A stretch of 64,000 nt of DNA, taken from positions 25,256,609-25,320,608 of the forward strand of contig CM060072.1 in NCBI GenBank assembly GCA_030533445.1, given 5' to 3'. The position numbers and the translations under genes are program-made. The notes beneath the pieces were generated by a model. That model was given only the letters and a program-made list of their open reading frames with translations. It searched no databases and was not told the origin of the DNA. The DNA is from Cyprinodon diabolis. Lineage: Eukaryota; Chordata; Actinopteri; Cyprinodontiformes; Cyprinodontidae. Positions 1-12,801 of this stretch are shown piece by piece. The number at the start of each line of letters is the position of its first letter. Positions within the stretch are counted from its first letter, which is position 1.

Positions 1-2400
1 CAAGGGTGTTGATGGAAGCAGCACAGCTGATGTTTCTTTCCTGGATGACGTCACAGCCAAACAGGAACAGACGAGGCAAAGCTACTCTGAGGAAAAGCAG
101 AGAGAGCAGAATGTTAGAGATTGAACTAACAGATTCTGCAGAATAGGAGAACAGAGAGAGAATGAAGCAGAAAGATGAAATGGGGGTCCCTATGTCCTCC
201 AAAAGTCTAAGCCTATAGCAGCATAACTTTAAAGACAGCTCAGGATAACCTGAGCCACCCTAACTATAAGCTTTATCAAAAAGGAAAGTTTTAAGCCTAG
301 TCTTAAAAGTAGACAGAGTGTCTGCCTCACGGACTAAAACTGGTAGTTGGTTCCACAGGAGAGGAGCCTGATAACTAAAAGATCTGCCTCCCATTCTACT
401 TTTAGAAATTCTAGGAACCACTAGTAAACCTGCAGATTGAGAGCGAAGTGCTCTGTTAGGAACATAAGGAACAATCAGATCTCTGATATAAGATGGAGCT
501 TGGCCATTTAAGGCTTTATATGTGAGAAGGAGGATTTTAAATTCAATTCTTGATTTAACAGGAAGCCAATGAAGAGAAGCCAGGATAGGAGAGATATGAT
601 CTCTCTTTTTAATTTTCATCAGAACTCTGGCTGCAGCATTTTGGATCAGCTGAAGGCTTTTAACTACAGTTTGTGGACTTCCTGATAGTAAAGAATTACA
701 ATAGTCCAGCCTTGAAGTAACAAATGCATGGACTAGTTTCTCAGCATCACCCCTGGACAGGAGATTTCTAATTTTTGCAATGTTCCTCAGATGAAAGAAG
801 GAAATTCTAGAAACCTCTTTGATCTGGGATTTAAATGACAGGTCCTGATCAAAAATAACACCAAGATTTTTTACTTTATTATCTGAAATCAGTTTAATCC
901 CATCCAAATGAAGTGACTGGCTAATCAGCTTCTTTTTCAGAGACTCTGGTCCAAAGACTATAACTTCTGTTTTGTCTGCATTCAGAAGCAGAAAGTTAAG
1001 AGTCATCCAGGTTTTTATGTCTTCAAGACATGCCTGTAATCTATGTAATGGGTTAGCTTCATCTGGATTTATAGACAGATATAGCTGGGTATCATCAGCA
1101 TAACAGTGGAAATTAATCCCATGCTGTCTAATAACTCTACCAATTGGGAGCATGTATAAAGTAAAGAGAATTGGTCCTAGCACTGATCCCTGTGGTACTC
1201 CACAGGTAACCTTTGAGCGTGTTGAAGATCTATCATTAACATAAACAAACTGAATTCGATCAGATAGATAAGATTTAAACCAGTCTAGTGCTGTTCCTTT
1301 AATTCCAACAAAATATTCAAGTCTTTCTAAAAGAATATTATGGTCAACTGTATCAAATGCAGCACTAAGATCCAACAGGACGAGCACAGATACGAGTCCA
1401 TTATCTGAGGCCATGAGAATATCATTAGTGACTTTCACCAGAGCTGTTTCAGTGCTATGATGAGCTCTAAAGCCAGACTGAAACTCTTCAAAAAGTTCAT
1501 TATGGTGTAAGTGGTCGCAAACTTGTTTGGCAACTACTTTCTCAAGAATTTTGGATAAGAAAGGAAGATTGGATATAGGTCTATAATTAACCAAGTCATC
1601 TGGGTCAAGAGACGGTTTCTTAAGCAGAGGTTTAATTACAGCAACCTTAAAAGCTTTAGGTACATATCCCTGTAACAGAGATAGATTAATCACATCTAAA
1701 ATGGAGGAGGAGATCAAAGGGAATACCTCCTTAAATAACCTGGTTGGAACTGGATCTAACATACAAGTTGAAGGCTTAGATGAAGACAATAATTTTGCTA
1801 ATTCAGAAAGTTCAACTGGATCAAAGCAGTCTAAACCCGGTTCAGATTCCATGACTACCTCAGGTACAATCGCGGATAGAGGAGTGCTTATGATCTTATT
1901 TTTAATAAGATCAATCTTATTTATAAAGAATCCCATAAAATCATTACTGCTAAGAGCAGGTGGAATGGACGGTTCAACAGAGCTATGGCTCTGGGTGAGT
2001 TTGGCAACTGTATTAAAAAGAAATCTAGGATTATTCTTATTCTCCTCTATTAATGAGGAGAAGTATGCTGCTCTTGCTTTACAAAGGGTGCTCTTATACA
2101 GCAGTAAACCATTTTTCCAGACTAGGAAGGACTCCCGCAGGCCTGTGGAGCGATATTTTCTCTCCAGTTTCCTAGCATTTTGCTTCAAAGTACGCAGCTC
2201 TGCATTAAACCAAGGAGCAAGCTTTCTATTTTCAACGGTTTTCATTTTCAAGGGAGCTGCGTTGTCTAAGGCAGTACGCAGAGAACTAGCAACCCCATCA
2301 ACAAAATCATCAACCTGTGAAGGGGAATAAGCTATGAAATACAGGAGCTGGTTTTGTGGATTAATGAGGAAATAATTTAGAAGAGGATTTTTTGTGGAAA
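1..2400 (-). mobile_element. L2-clade LINE, 5'-truncated, reading leftward
   Basis: A 663-residue open frame (2251 down to 260) that extends in frame upstream to a stop near 2402 holds a non-LTR reverse transcriptase. Visible motifs: [27 protein letters not shown] (about residue 298), [10 protein letters not shown] (about 350) and the catalytic YADD (about 384-387), then an LTR-free C-terminal domain ending [15 protein letters not shown]. The apurinic endonuclease domain expected before the RT is absent, so the copy is 5'-truncated. Positions 1-259 are its 3' UTR and run off the window edge. The intact frame suggests a recent insertion. Maui/L2 family assignment rests on motif resemblance. 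Confidence 0.88.
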
Positions 2401-4721
2401 GTTACAGTCTAGTAGTCTGAATAAAAGGAAAAGTTAATGCAAAGGAAAACTTTTTTCCCCTTTTATCCTTTCGTCTGCTTAAAGCTGATGAGACTGTATA
2501 ATAACATGCGTCACAGTTGCCGCATTACAACCGGAATATGGCCACAGTGGAAAAGTAGCTCCCGGGCAATTCCTGAAAATGACGAAACATAGACAGAAAA
2601 AGCATGCACCCCTTTTTCAGTCTCTAAGCGTGTGGATTCAGGCAGGCAATGAGTCATAGTAAAACTGGCTCAGATGAAAACATCACATTTTGGTGTCTGA
2701 ATCTTGCAAACTTGCTATTTGTAGATCTGCCAAACGAGAGACAGATCAGGGGCTGTTCAGTCAGAGATTATGAGAGCAGCCACTTTATGCTCAGCAATCT
2801 GTGGTTTTGTAGAGCTATAATTTGTTGTTTTTGTGCTGCGAGGGTGCGGCTGCGGCTAAGAGGACAATGTGACGAGGGAGGCGGAGGGTGGAGGGGGGCG
2901 GTTGGGGGGATTGTGATGTATCATCTCTAGACAGACTGAAGTGTGGGTGGGTGTTTCCACAGGGCAATTGAAGGACAACCTTTAGGGTTTTGTTGCATTC
3001 ATTTATTTTAGTTTTTTGTTTATTTTTTTCATTGTCGTCATGCACATCTTTCTTTTAAACAGAAGTTCTGCACATCACATGTCACTTTAGGCATATTTTG
3101 TTCTGATTGACATTAAGTCCCTTATATGTCATTATTGCCAAAAACCTTAATTTTTTTTTCAAATGTTATGTTATAGACCCCTAAATTTTGTGTCATGGCT
3201 CAGATCGGAGGACTCAGTATTCAAGCAGACAGCAGAGGATTTAAAAAGGCATTTATTGAAAAACTGATCTGCAGAAAATAAGAGATAAAAAGAAAACAAT
3301 TCTCTCTATTTGATTGGATGCCTGCCTTTTTAAATAATACATTTTAACTCACAAATCTTTGACTTGGTCCTTCTGACATCTGAAAATGTTTTAATCAATC
3401 GTCTTTCATCAGTGATAGCTTTTTCTGTCTGTTTTGCATCATCCTGCTGGTAACTGAGCCTCTGCTCTACTTTGAAGTCTTTTGCAGTCTGTATACTGAC
3501 AGTCATCCCACTATAATATGCACCTGCTATTCTGTGTTCCTGTGCTTGTCCTCCCCTCACTGGATTCTCATCGGCTTCTGACTCTAGTCATGTTTAGGAA
3601 CATTTGTGCCTGACGCCATTTTTTCTACCTTCATTCAGTCTGCTGAAAGCCTGAAAGTCTGTCAGCCATCATCCAGGCAGCGAAGAGCCTGCCTCCCCTT
3701 TGTTTAGTCATCATCTGCCACCTCAGGTCTGCAATCAGCCGGTTCAGCCTGTCACAGAGGGTTCTGCCTGCACCTGCTGGCCCATCCTTGCTGCCAGTCT
3801 GCCTGCCCGCATTCAAGGACATGCTTGACAAACCTTTTCAAAAAATCTTTTAAGCACACTCCATGTCTGCCAGAATCCAGTGTTCTCAGGGGTGTTCCTG
3901 TTACAGAGTAAAGGCAGCCCACAGTATGAAGCTTCCACAGCTATGCTGGATGATACTTAGTATTAGTTTTCCTCCACAAATTAGATTTTTGATGAAAACA
4001 GAAGAGTTTTATTATGGCCTCATCTCAAAAGCATGTTTGCTTTGCCAAACTGGAAACAAGACTGCTTATTTTCTTCTTTTATAAGTGGTTTTCTTGCCTC
4101 TCCTCCTCAAATATCAAGTGGTTTACTTTTGGTTGTCTGGTTGACAGAGTATCCCACCTGGGCTTTAGATCTCCAAATGCCCTCCAGAGTTGCTCTGGGT
4201 TACTTGACCCATTCTCTGAGTAATGTTCTCCTTGTCTAGCTTCTCAGTTTTAGGTCGGTGGTCATATTTTGGTAGATTTGTGTATGAAACTGCTATACGT
4301 TTGGATATTGTTTCATACCATAACCCTGCTGTAAACATCTTCACAACTTCCTCCCCAGCCTTTCTGCAGCATTCCTTAGTGCTTAGGATAATGTTCTTGT
4401 CATGTTGGTTCGAAGTTTTTTTTTTTTTACCCACAAGCAGAATCACATCGAGAACCAGTGAGTTTTAACATTTTATTTACAAAAAGCAACAAGAATCTGG
4501 AAGCAGAGAACTGCAGGAAGTCATCTGCAATTTCTGGTTGGTCTGAGGGTGGAAAGCAGCCTGATCAGGAAGGAGTCTGTTGATGACAAGTGATAGATTT
4601 GCTTACCTGAGGGATGAAGGGGAGGTAGCATTGATCTGTAGGGGTTTGATTCAGCTGGCTATCCAGACTGTACCCCAGAGGTCTTGGAGAATGTGTGAAA
4701 TCTAAGAGCGTTGGTACCTCC
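2401..4721. other. No gene recognised
   Basis: AT-rich DNA with short frames only. 2840-2930 is a GC-rich patch of unknown nature. 4130-4440 looks like a degraded interspersed repeat but I cannot name its family. Confidence 0.4.
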
Positions 4722-5291
4722 AAGGCTACATTCACACAGCAGGCCTTGATGCTCAATTGCAATTTTTCTGTGAAATCCGATTTTTTTGCATTGCTGTTCA
4801 CATTTCCAAATATATGCGACCTGTATGTGATCTCCTGTGTGAACTGCGTTCATACGACTTAAGTGTCCTGCATGCGCGATAGTGGACGCAATGACTTCAC
4901 AGGCCAGTGTGCTCTTGGAAAATGGTAGTTTCCGGAATGATAGTGCCGGTGCGCATCTAGCTGTCTTTTCCAACCATAAAAACACAATCTTTTCAAGATG
5001 GTTAAACATAAATACTGCTCCCCGCATCATCATCTGCCATGGTTGTTGTTTTTCTTGCCGCTTCTGCGTGGCAAGACGCATAATAGTGGCCTTTGTCGGG
5101 TATTAATGATGTTCAGGTGGGATGAATCGGACCTGGTCGTTCACACACAGTTGCATTTAAAAAGATCCGATTTGTATCGGATTCAGGACCACATAGCCAA
5201 GTGGCCTGAGTCGGATTGGAAAAAATCAGGTCGCATATGGGCAAAAAAATCGGATTTGGGTCACTTCAGGCTGCAGTGTGAACGTAGCCTT
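4722..5291. mobile_element. Non-autonomous hAT-like MITE
   Basis: About 570 bp bounded by inverted termini AAGGCTACATTCACAC (left) and, read inward from the right, AAGGCTACGTTCACAC: 16 bp with one mismatch. It has no transposase frame. No clean target-site duplication is visible. Superfamily is inferred from the terminus style. Confidence 0.75.
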
Positions 5292-5966
5292 AGAGACATT
5301 GTGCTAGAATGCGGGCAGGCAGGTGATTAAACAGAGAACTACTGTACACAGGTTAGACCTTTTCCATGAAGATCAGACGAAATTCGGTTCGGTGGTTTTC
5401 TGGAACAATAACAGAGTCCACAATAAAATAGTATAAAATAATTTGCAAGAAGACACGTTTCAACAAGACGGATATTTCTGGTTTGGTTCTTTGACTGGAA
5501 TACCATTGGGGTAATCATCCGGGGAAGAGAGATGATCCTTCTCCTCCGCATATACATAGTTGTCATCTTGTGATGTTGTCAGTTGTGCAGCAACACAGGT
5601 CGGCCCAGTCACCAGCAAAGATCCTCTTTGTAAAAAGAAACTCACTCACACCAGAAAAACAGCCAACTGCACACCTGTGGACTCCATTTGTGAATGAAAG
5701 GACTTCTACAGCCTTTTCTTATGCACTGAATTTCATTTGTGGGCATTAGAGCGAAAGAGGTTTAAAAAAAAAGCACGCATTTAGTCAGGTCTATGTGTGT
5801 CCTGTTGGTTTACAGCAGCATTGCTTACTTCACAGTTAAGGAATGTAAAATACATTTTTTCTCACAGGAAAATCCCAATTATCCTGCTTAAGACAACACG
5901 TTCACATTCCTTCTAAGTGCTCAGCATTTCTGTATCCTGTCATTATTAACGCTAAATAGGAAGACA

Positions 5967-6002
5967 AACCCTGGGTACCCTTTACTTCTGTGATGTCAGT
6001 GC
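5967..6002 (+). repeat. 36-bp direct repeat, copy 1
   Basis: Begins AACCCTGGGTACCC and ends TGATGTCAGTGC; matches 7462-7497 at 35 of 36 positions by eye. Confidence 0.8.
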
Positions 6003-7461
6003 TAGTTCTACCAATAAGAGCCTGAAGACAAACAGACTCCCTTCTTTCTAACTCCTCATGCAGTTTGCTTAACTCTTCTCTCTGAATAACTCCACTGTGG
6101 GAAAATTATACTCTCCCGAGTCTTGGAAAATACCTGCTAGCTGGAATTTGATATTAAATCAGATCTGACAGGCAAGGATATGGTCAGCTTTGAGTCCTTT
6201 TAAGTTTAATTGAAGCCACATTCTCTAAATGGAAGTGTTTTTATAGTACCTCGGCATTTTACATATACCTGTTAAAATGGTTGGCTTTTGAAAATAACAC
6301 ATAATAACACACAATAACACACAAACATTAAATGTGGGCACATCATCTTAAAACCTTTTGTTAAACATTTTTTGCAAAAATAACATGAAAAACACATAAA
6401 TCTATTATGGGAAGTAAAATGTATATAACTGCAAATCCAAGATATACTTTAATAATTTGGAAAAGATAAATACTTCTTCAAACGTTTTAAAAGTCAAAGC
6501 CGAAATTCTTTAGAAAAGTTGCAAGAATCTAACTGTAACACAGATAAATCTCTTTTATCTGTGTTCACCTTTATTTTCTGTCTAACCTTCGGCTTATGTA
6601 GCCTCCTATGTCGTTCTGTTTAGCCATTGGTTGCAGATAGAAGCTATTTTAGTTAATGCGGTAACTCCAACCAGCTCTGCGATCCCTCTCATCTGTCCTC
6701 TATCACAGACAGAGTTGGGGTCTATTGCCACTGGACAACAGAGCTAAATTCGGGGCGACGTCACCAGGAATTATGACTTTTTCATGTCAAACTTGTGTGT
6801 TGGACTTGAGTTAAAACTTCCCCTGAAAATTTGGAGTGTGAGAGTCCTGTGGACTCCTGGAAGCCAGAAACGCTCATAATTGCATACTCTCTACAAAGGA
6901 ATTTAGGTCCTCGTGTATGGACGTCCATCCCGGAAGGATGCTAAAATTAGCCTGCCTTGCTATCACCACTTCTGTCTATTCCACAAGAAGGGGCAATCCC
7001 ATCACTCAAGTGTAGGCAGTCACTAAGTGTTGCTGCATGTGTAACTTATTTGTGTAAGAAACCAGGAAACAATAGTAAATCAAGCATACCTAAATGCTAA
7101 TGTTGCAAACTCTACATCCACATCAGTGCGCATGTAAAGAAATAAAATTCTGGTGCGTAACATCATGAGAAAAAAGGAGTATGAAAAATATTCCTAATAT
7201 CTCTGTTCATTTCTTTTCTTCTAAAATTAATAAAACATAAATTTAAAGTGAATTTAAGAAGGATTGTTTATATAAGATACCATATTATGACTTTAAAACC
7301 AGATTGGCCAGACATGAAGACTCATACGGGAAGATTAACACAGATTCAGTACATTTCAAAATAAAAGAGGGGAACTCTAGATGCATGAACGTATCCAGTT
7401 TGAATTCCTAAGTGACTCACTATATTGGATGGAGGAGAAGACACGGAACTTAGCCAGTATG

Positions 7462-7497
7462 AACCCTGGGTACCCTTTACTTCTATGATGTCAGTGC
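7462..7497 (+). repeat. 36-bp direct repeat, copy 2
   Basis: Second copy of the repeat at 5967-6002, with a single G/A difference. Flanks are not alike. Confidence 0.8.
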
Positions 7498-9339
7498 ATG
7501 AGGTTGGGTTGAGAAAAAAAATAAAAACTCTTCAATTCAAAGATAGGTTATTGTCTGATAAAACTTTACAAAGTTTTTGCGATAATTTTAAAAGTACATC
7601 TGGCAGCAAAATCAAAACACAAATCTCCTAAAGAGCTCTAATGTGAAGCAGGTTGTGGAAACTTTCTCAGTCTGGGATTCTTCTCTTCAAATTTTTTTTA
7701 ATCAACTTTAATGAAATGACAAAGTTCAAAACACCAGCCAGAGTTCACCTATAGATTTAATGAAAAAACTATTGGAAAACATATTTTTGGATCATAATTA
7801 ACCTAAGTATGTATCCAATCGACATAAATAAAGCAATTTTTAGAGGGTATTTAAAGTTTTGGAATAACCGTCATAGTCCAGCACTAAATTTGAAAGGAAA
7901 TCTGCAGCATTGCTGAAGAAGACAACAAATGGCATACAGTCAGATTGGTATGGAGGACTCTAGCAGTGGAGAGGTGCTAAATTTAGTCAAAAATAATGGA
8001 TTTTGTTGGAGTCCATCTAAATAAAATGTAATGAAAACAAAGAATAAAGTATAGCTTAAAAGAATGCACATTTATGCATCAAGATTATTGCACTGCTTTT
8101 GTTTCATTTTTTCTTTCAAATCAGTTTTTTTCTTAAACCAAAAGAAAACCAACCAAACCAAATCGTACAGTAAATGTGGAAGTAGATATGAAATAGTTAT
8201 GTGAGGACTTGTTTTACTCCAAAGAAACCCTGGCATTTTAAGACATGCATGTTTGAAAAGCACTATGTACCGTATGGAGGTGATATATTCAAGACTTTGT
8301 GCCCATCTCTTTACAGCGAACTGAGCATAACTAAAGATGGGGTCCTGGATTGTTCCACCTGGAAAATATTGCTCATAATAGCTCAATGGCTTCACAACCA
8401 CAAGTCCCACCTCCTGCACCCTTCAGCAAGCCGGGCGGCCCTGTTCATGCCTCACATTCATGTAGACCACCTCATAACTCTTTAGCACGTTTGATTTTTT
8501 TTCTTTAATAACATACCACCTTCAGACTTAGGAATGCGTTAGATCTGCAAATACAAAGGTGTGGCACAAAAACAGAAATCCGAGACGTTGTAAGTGACTG
8601 AGGAAAATCTGAGGAAAGTGATTCGAGGATTGTAAATTTTACTAATGAAACCCAGGGTGATGATTTTATTTTCAGCATGAAAAGCCTCTGATGTCAACTT
8701 AAAGGCTTTCTGCTCTTTTTCTATGTACATTGTGGTTAAAATCAGCTAACCGCCGCGGCTTTTCAGGAGAAGTAACACCCTCCTCTTAATAGCCCTTGCA
8801 GACAAACACGCCCACCTACATGCATGATCTGCCAAAACATTCGCCTGTACACATTGAGGGTAACTCAGGCTCAAATAACAGAGGCAGAAGTAATCAAGAA
8901 ACAACATTTAAACAAAAATGTATCTCTCTGCACTTAAAGGATAATCATTGTTCTTAATAATTCTTGATAATCATTGTAGCACCAATTGAACATAATTTAA
9001 GCACCACAGACTACTGACTGAGGATATTGCTTTCCAATTTCATCCATCAATCACCAACTTGTGTCCATCTCCTCATTGCTATTTCCAATAGAATAATGCA
9101 CCATGTTGCAGCTCCAACAGGTTTCCTGCCACTATACTCCTCTCTGCATTCACTGATTCTCAGTTCAATCGAGCACCTCTAATGTAGAAGAACAAGAAAG
9201 AACCTGTTGAAACTGCTAGTTGTCTATAAACCAACATCTTTAAGGAAAATTTCCAAAATCTAATTGAGTTTTACCCACAAAGAATTAAGGCAGTTCTGGA
9301 GGCAAATACACCTGTGAAGTGGCAGGCTGGGGTAGAGGT

Positions 9340-9490
9340 CCCAGATTTAAGAGAGGGTCCAGCTGAGTCTCAGGGAAAATCAAAATCCTTCTGGAATTGG
9401 ATTTTGTCTGAGTTGGAATCTTTAGGATGTGGTCCTTACTTTATGCAGATGATGTGGTTCTGTTGCTGTCTCGAAGAAACAACTGTTCTC
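9340..9490 (+). pseudogene. LINE reverse transcriptase remnant with YADD box
   Basis: The + strand reads SLLYADDVVLLLSRRNN near 9430-9480, a reverse transcriptase catalytic box. The surrounding frame is broken. RTE/Rex3-like by resemblance. A separate piece of what may be the same element occurs at 10960-11200, beyond the repeat at 9497-10128. Confidence 0.6.
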
Positions 9491-9496
9491 TAAACA

Positions 9497-10128
9497 GAGA
9501 TGGGAAGTAACAAAGTCCAAATACTTTGTTACTGTACTCAAGTAGATTTTTCTGATATTTTTACTTTACTTTACTACTTATTTTTATGGCAACTTTTTAC
9601 TTCTACTCCTTACATTTTTACACAAATATCTGTACTTTCTACTCTTTATATTTAAAAAAATTGGCTCGTTACTTTAGTTTTGAATCATTTCAATGGAGTT
9701 ACCGTTATTATTTTTCACGTCATCAATACCAAATTCAATCTAATTGGATGGGAATCTACGTTGCATTTGACGCACCACTACAAGATGAATCGACAGATTC
9801 GGCGGTATTCATTCGCGGCAAATCATTGCAGCTTGGTGGCGGTGGCGTTAGCATAGTAGTATGGACGAAGAGATGATTGAAAATGAACACAACGGAGATC
9901 TAATCCTATTGGCAGACATCCATTTAAAATGTAGGCAACGGCATGAAAAAAGTGGTTTCTACTTTTACTTTTATACTTTAAGTAAATTTACAAGCCTGTA
10001 CTTTGTTACTTTTACTTGAGTAAAGAAGTTTAATCAGTACTTCCACTTTTACCAGAGTATTTTTTAACACAAGTATCTGTACTTTTACTCAAGTACAGAA
10101 AGTGAGTACTTTTGCCATCTTTGTCTCT
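9497..10128. mobile_element. Non-autonomous element with imperfect inverted ends
   Basis: Starts gagatgggaagtaacaaagt and ends acttttgccatctttgtctc. Both ends are rich in short words such as TACTCAAGTA/TACTTGAGTA and ACTTTTAC in opposite orientations, giving a fold-back look. This is a common teleost repeat type; I cannot assign a superfamily. Confidence 0.6.
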
Positions 10129-10959
10129 AAAGTACGGGTTCTCAAAGAGGGGTCAGAAGCCCCCTGGGGTGTCTTACAACACCAAATAGGGCATTGAGAT
10201 GGTTTCCACAATCATTGAGATTTGGTTACTGAAGTATATGGAAGTCCAAAATATATAATGAAATAAATTAATGGGAATATCAATGATATAAACAAATTTA
10301 CTATGAAATAGGAGATATGACATTTATTTAATCATTGATTTATTTATTTATATTTATATAATATTCAAAATGTTTTAATTACACTTAATAATTAAATATC
10401 CCATTAAATAATCAACAATACATTTAAAGTGATTAATTAAATGATTGAAAGTTATGTGTCATGTTGAAAAAGAAAATAGGGGGGCAGTCAAAGACTGAAT
10501 ATTTTTGGAACCAGAAAATAGCAGGCATTATTTAATGTCTGATTCAATGGAAATAAAGTAAAACCAATCCGCTTTGGGGAAAGGAAAACTTTTGAATCTC
10601 AAGGTAAAGGTTAAGCCCATTTGCAAACATATTGTACATATTTATAGCAAACAAGGGAGACCCAGACATATGTACTCAATAAAACATTTAAAAAAACAGT
10701 GTAGTTTAATCATGGTTAGAGCTGAGGGGTACAGAAAATGGATAAAAAGAAACAGCAGGCTACATGACATTGAAGATGTTAAAGAAGCAACCACATATTA
10801 ACGTTCAATATCTTAATTGTTTTTATGCTGGAGAGAGTTTTGAGACAGACACTAATATACATTTGCAGTGTTGTTTTGTGTGAACCTCTTGTAATGTAGA
10901 TTGGGACCCTCTATTAGTAATAGAGTGGGATGCAAGAAGTGTTTTCCAGCCCTTAGTCT

Positions 10960-11200
10960 GAGCCTATGGTTCCTTAACTGAAAGCAAAAAGGTAGATTAC
11001 TCCCTCCATGTTGGGGGCAAGTCTTGCTCTCAAGCAGAGGAGCTCCAAGTATTTTGGAGCCTTGTTTGAGAATAATGGTCGGATGATGCCGGGGAGGAGC
11101 AGACAGATTTGAACCTTGTTGCTGATTGTTCTAGTCTGTTTTTATGAACAAAGAGCTGAGTTGAAGTGTGAAGGCTCTTAATGTAAAGGTCTATGTCTGT
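10960..11200 (+). pseudogene. Decayed RTE/Rex3-like LINE fragment
   Basis: The conceptual + frame shows HVGGKSCSQAEELQ, then a stretch resembling the post-RT region (RELS...VKAL...VYVCP) of RTE-type LINEs, with several stops. Confidence 0.45.
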
Positions 11201-11379
11201 CCATGTCTGTTGTGGTAAATAGATACAAATAATGATAATGAAGTGAGAACCCAGATACCTGTGATTGAAATTAGCTCAGGAGCGCCTTTACGTAGAGGGA
11301 GGTCAGAGAGGAGACGCTACTTCTTGGAATAACTTCAAGTATGTAATCTGAATCCTTCATGAATATCTCCCTTTGTAGA

Positions 11380-11794
11380 CTTAAAGCTGCAGTCTGTAAC
11401 ATTGAGAAGAGAGCAGACTTCGACTGAAAATTTGAAGAAAAACAGATTTCACGCCACTCCCCCACCCTCTCTGCTTCACTCATGCCCCACCTCCAAGCTC
11501 CACCCCTCTCACAGCATCTGCGCGGCTACCGCATGCGACCAGAAGCGTCCAAGCGTTTCAGCGTGTGTGAGCTGTGATTGACACTCCATCAGACGCTCCT
11601 CTGGCTGTGATTGGTTGTTTTGACTCGTCCCGAATTATTCTTTCCAGATTGAAATACAGGCAGTAGGTGGGACCAATTGAAGCAGTTTTTTTCACAGGTT
11701 ACATATCACATGTACTGCTGTCTGGGCATAGGGACAGTTTTAGCCAATATGACAAAAAAGTGATTTTTAAAAACTTACAGACTTCAGCTTTAAG
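11380..11794. mobile_element. MITE with TTAAAGCTG termini
   Basis: About 415 bp. Left end CTTAAAGCTGCAGTCTGTAA; right end read inward CTTAAAGCTGAAGTCTGTAA: 20 bp with one mismatch. No coding capacity. Related by terminus core to the element at 41802-42307. Confidence 0.78.
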
Positions 11795-12149
11795 ATTCCA
11801 TTTGGCCTATCCTGAAAGTACTCCATAAAAACCTGATCTCAGCTAAGTGGAAATAAAGATTGACGAGTAACCAGATGTAAAACATTATCTTTGCTTTTTT
11901 GAACAATATACCCTTAAAATGATGTAAGAGGATATGTTTAACATGAATAAAAGCCTTATGAAAGAATTTTATATGCTTTTTTTCTTTATTAGTCGATGTA
12001 CTTAAAGTCTCAGCGTGTGCAATTTCTTTCTATCTAATGCATTAAATGAATCACAAAGAGTTGCAGACCGATGCCTAGCTCTTAAGTGCATAATAACTAT
12101 TAAGTTTCACATCCTGCACATTGTTCTGTTTATTCGTTAATGCCAGTAA

Positions 12150-12300
12150 GTTAATAGTAGACATGAACTGGTCTGGATTTTGGGAGGTGATCACCGATCA
12201 CAAAAATCAGTATCTGCCGATCGCTGATCACACCTTCAAATCCATAAAATTCTTTATCTGCTGTCACGTGTACATCGAAATTGTATTATTAGGTATCAAA
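12150..12300. repeat. Fragment of a hAT-like MITE
   Basis: Contains repeated GATCACCGATCAC and GCCGATCGCTGATCAC words typical of internal parts of teleost hAT MITEs. Termini not seen. Confidence 0.35.
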
Positions 12301-12429
12301 ATTATAGGAGATGAGAAAGTATCATGTCCCTAACACTGTTTTAATGTAGCAGGCTGAGCGTTTTTAATCAAAATTAAACATAGAGAAAATAATGTTGACA
12401 AAGGAGTGTGGGAGTGCTCTTAAAGGGGT

Positions 12430-12801
12430 CATAGAATGATTATATAGGGTATTTGGTGCTGGTCCAAAGCAGAATGATGAAATGTTTTGCAGTGTTATTA
12501 CATCATGTTATAATGCAGTGGCTTTGTAAAGTCTGATGGCAGCACAGATGGATGACCTCGGGTAGCGCTCCTTTTTACACACGGGATGTATAACTCTGTT
12601 ACTAAAGGAGCTGCTCAGCTCCTCCACAGACTGGTGCAGGAGTTGAAAGGTGTTGTCCATGATGGAAGTGAGATTGGACAACACTCTCCTCTCAGCCACT
12701 TCGTCCACTGAGTCCAGAGTGCAGCCTAGGACAGAAGTGGTCCTCCTCACTTGTTCAGTCTCTATATGCCCGCTTTGCGGGGCCTGGTTTTTATTTATCA
12801 C
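12430..12801 (-). pseudogene. LINE 3'-terminal coding remnant
   Basis: A minus-strand frame (12801 to 12508) reads VLGCTLDSVDEVAERRVLSN, then LHQSVEELSSSFSNRVIHPV and KKERYPRSSI...AIRLYKATAL. This resembles the C-terminal region of some fish non-LTR retrotransposons (R-x-x-Y-x-R-S-x-x-x-A-I-x-L-Y). The RT domain is absent. Confidence 0.5.

Larger units (their letters stand above)
5292..9340. other. No gene recognised; contains a short direct repeat
   Basis: AT-rich. The only structure noted is a 36-bp near-identical direct repeat (5967-6002 and 7462-7497). Short open frames at 7425-7631 and 8072-8485 show no recognisable domain and look fortuitous. Confidence 0.4.

Noticed and set aside
1701..2330. 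Plus-strand 209-codon frame across the LINE
   Set aside because: Antisense shadow of the L2 coding frame; no domain of its own.
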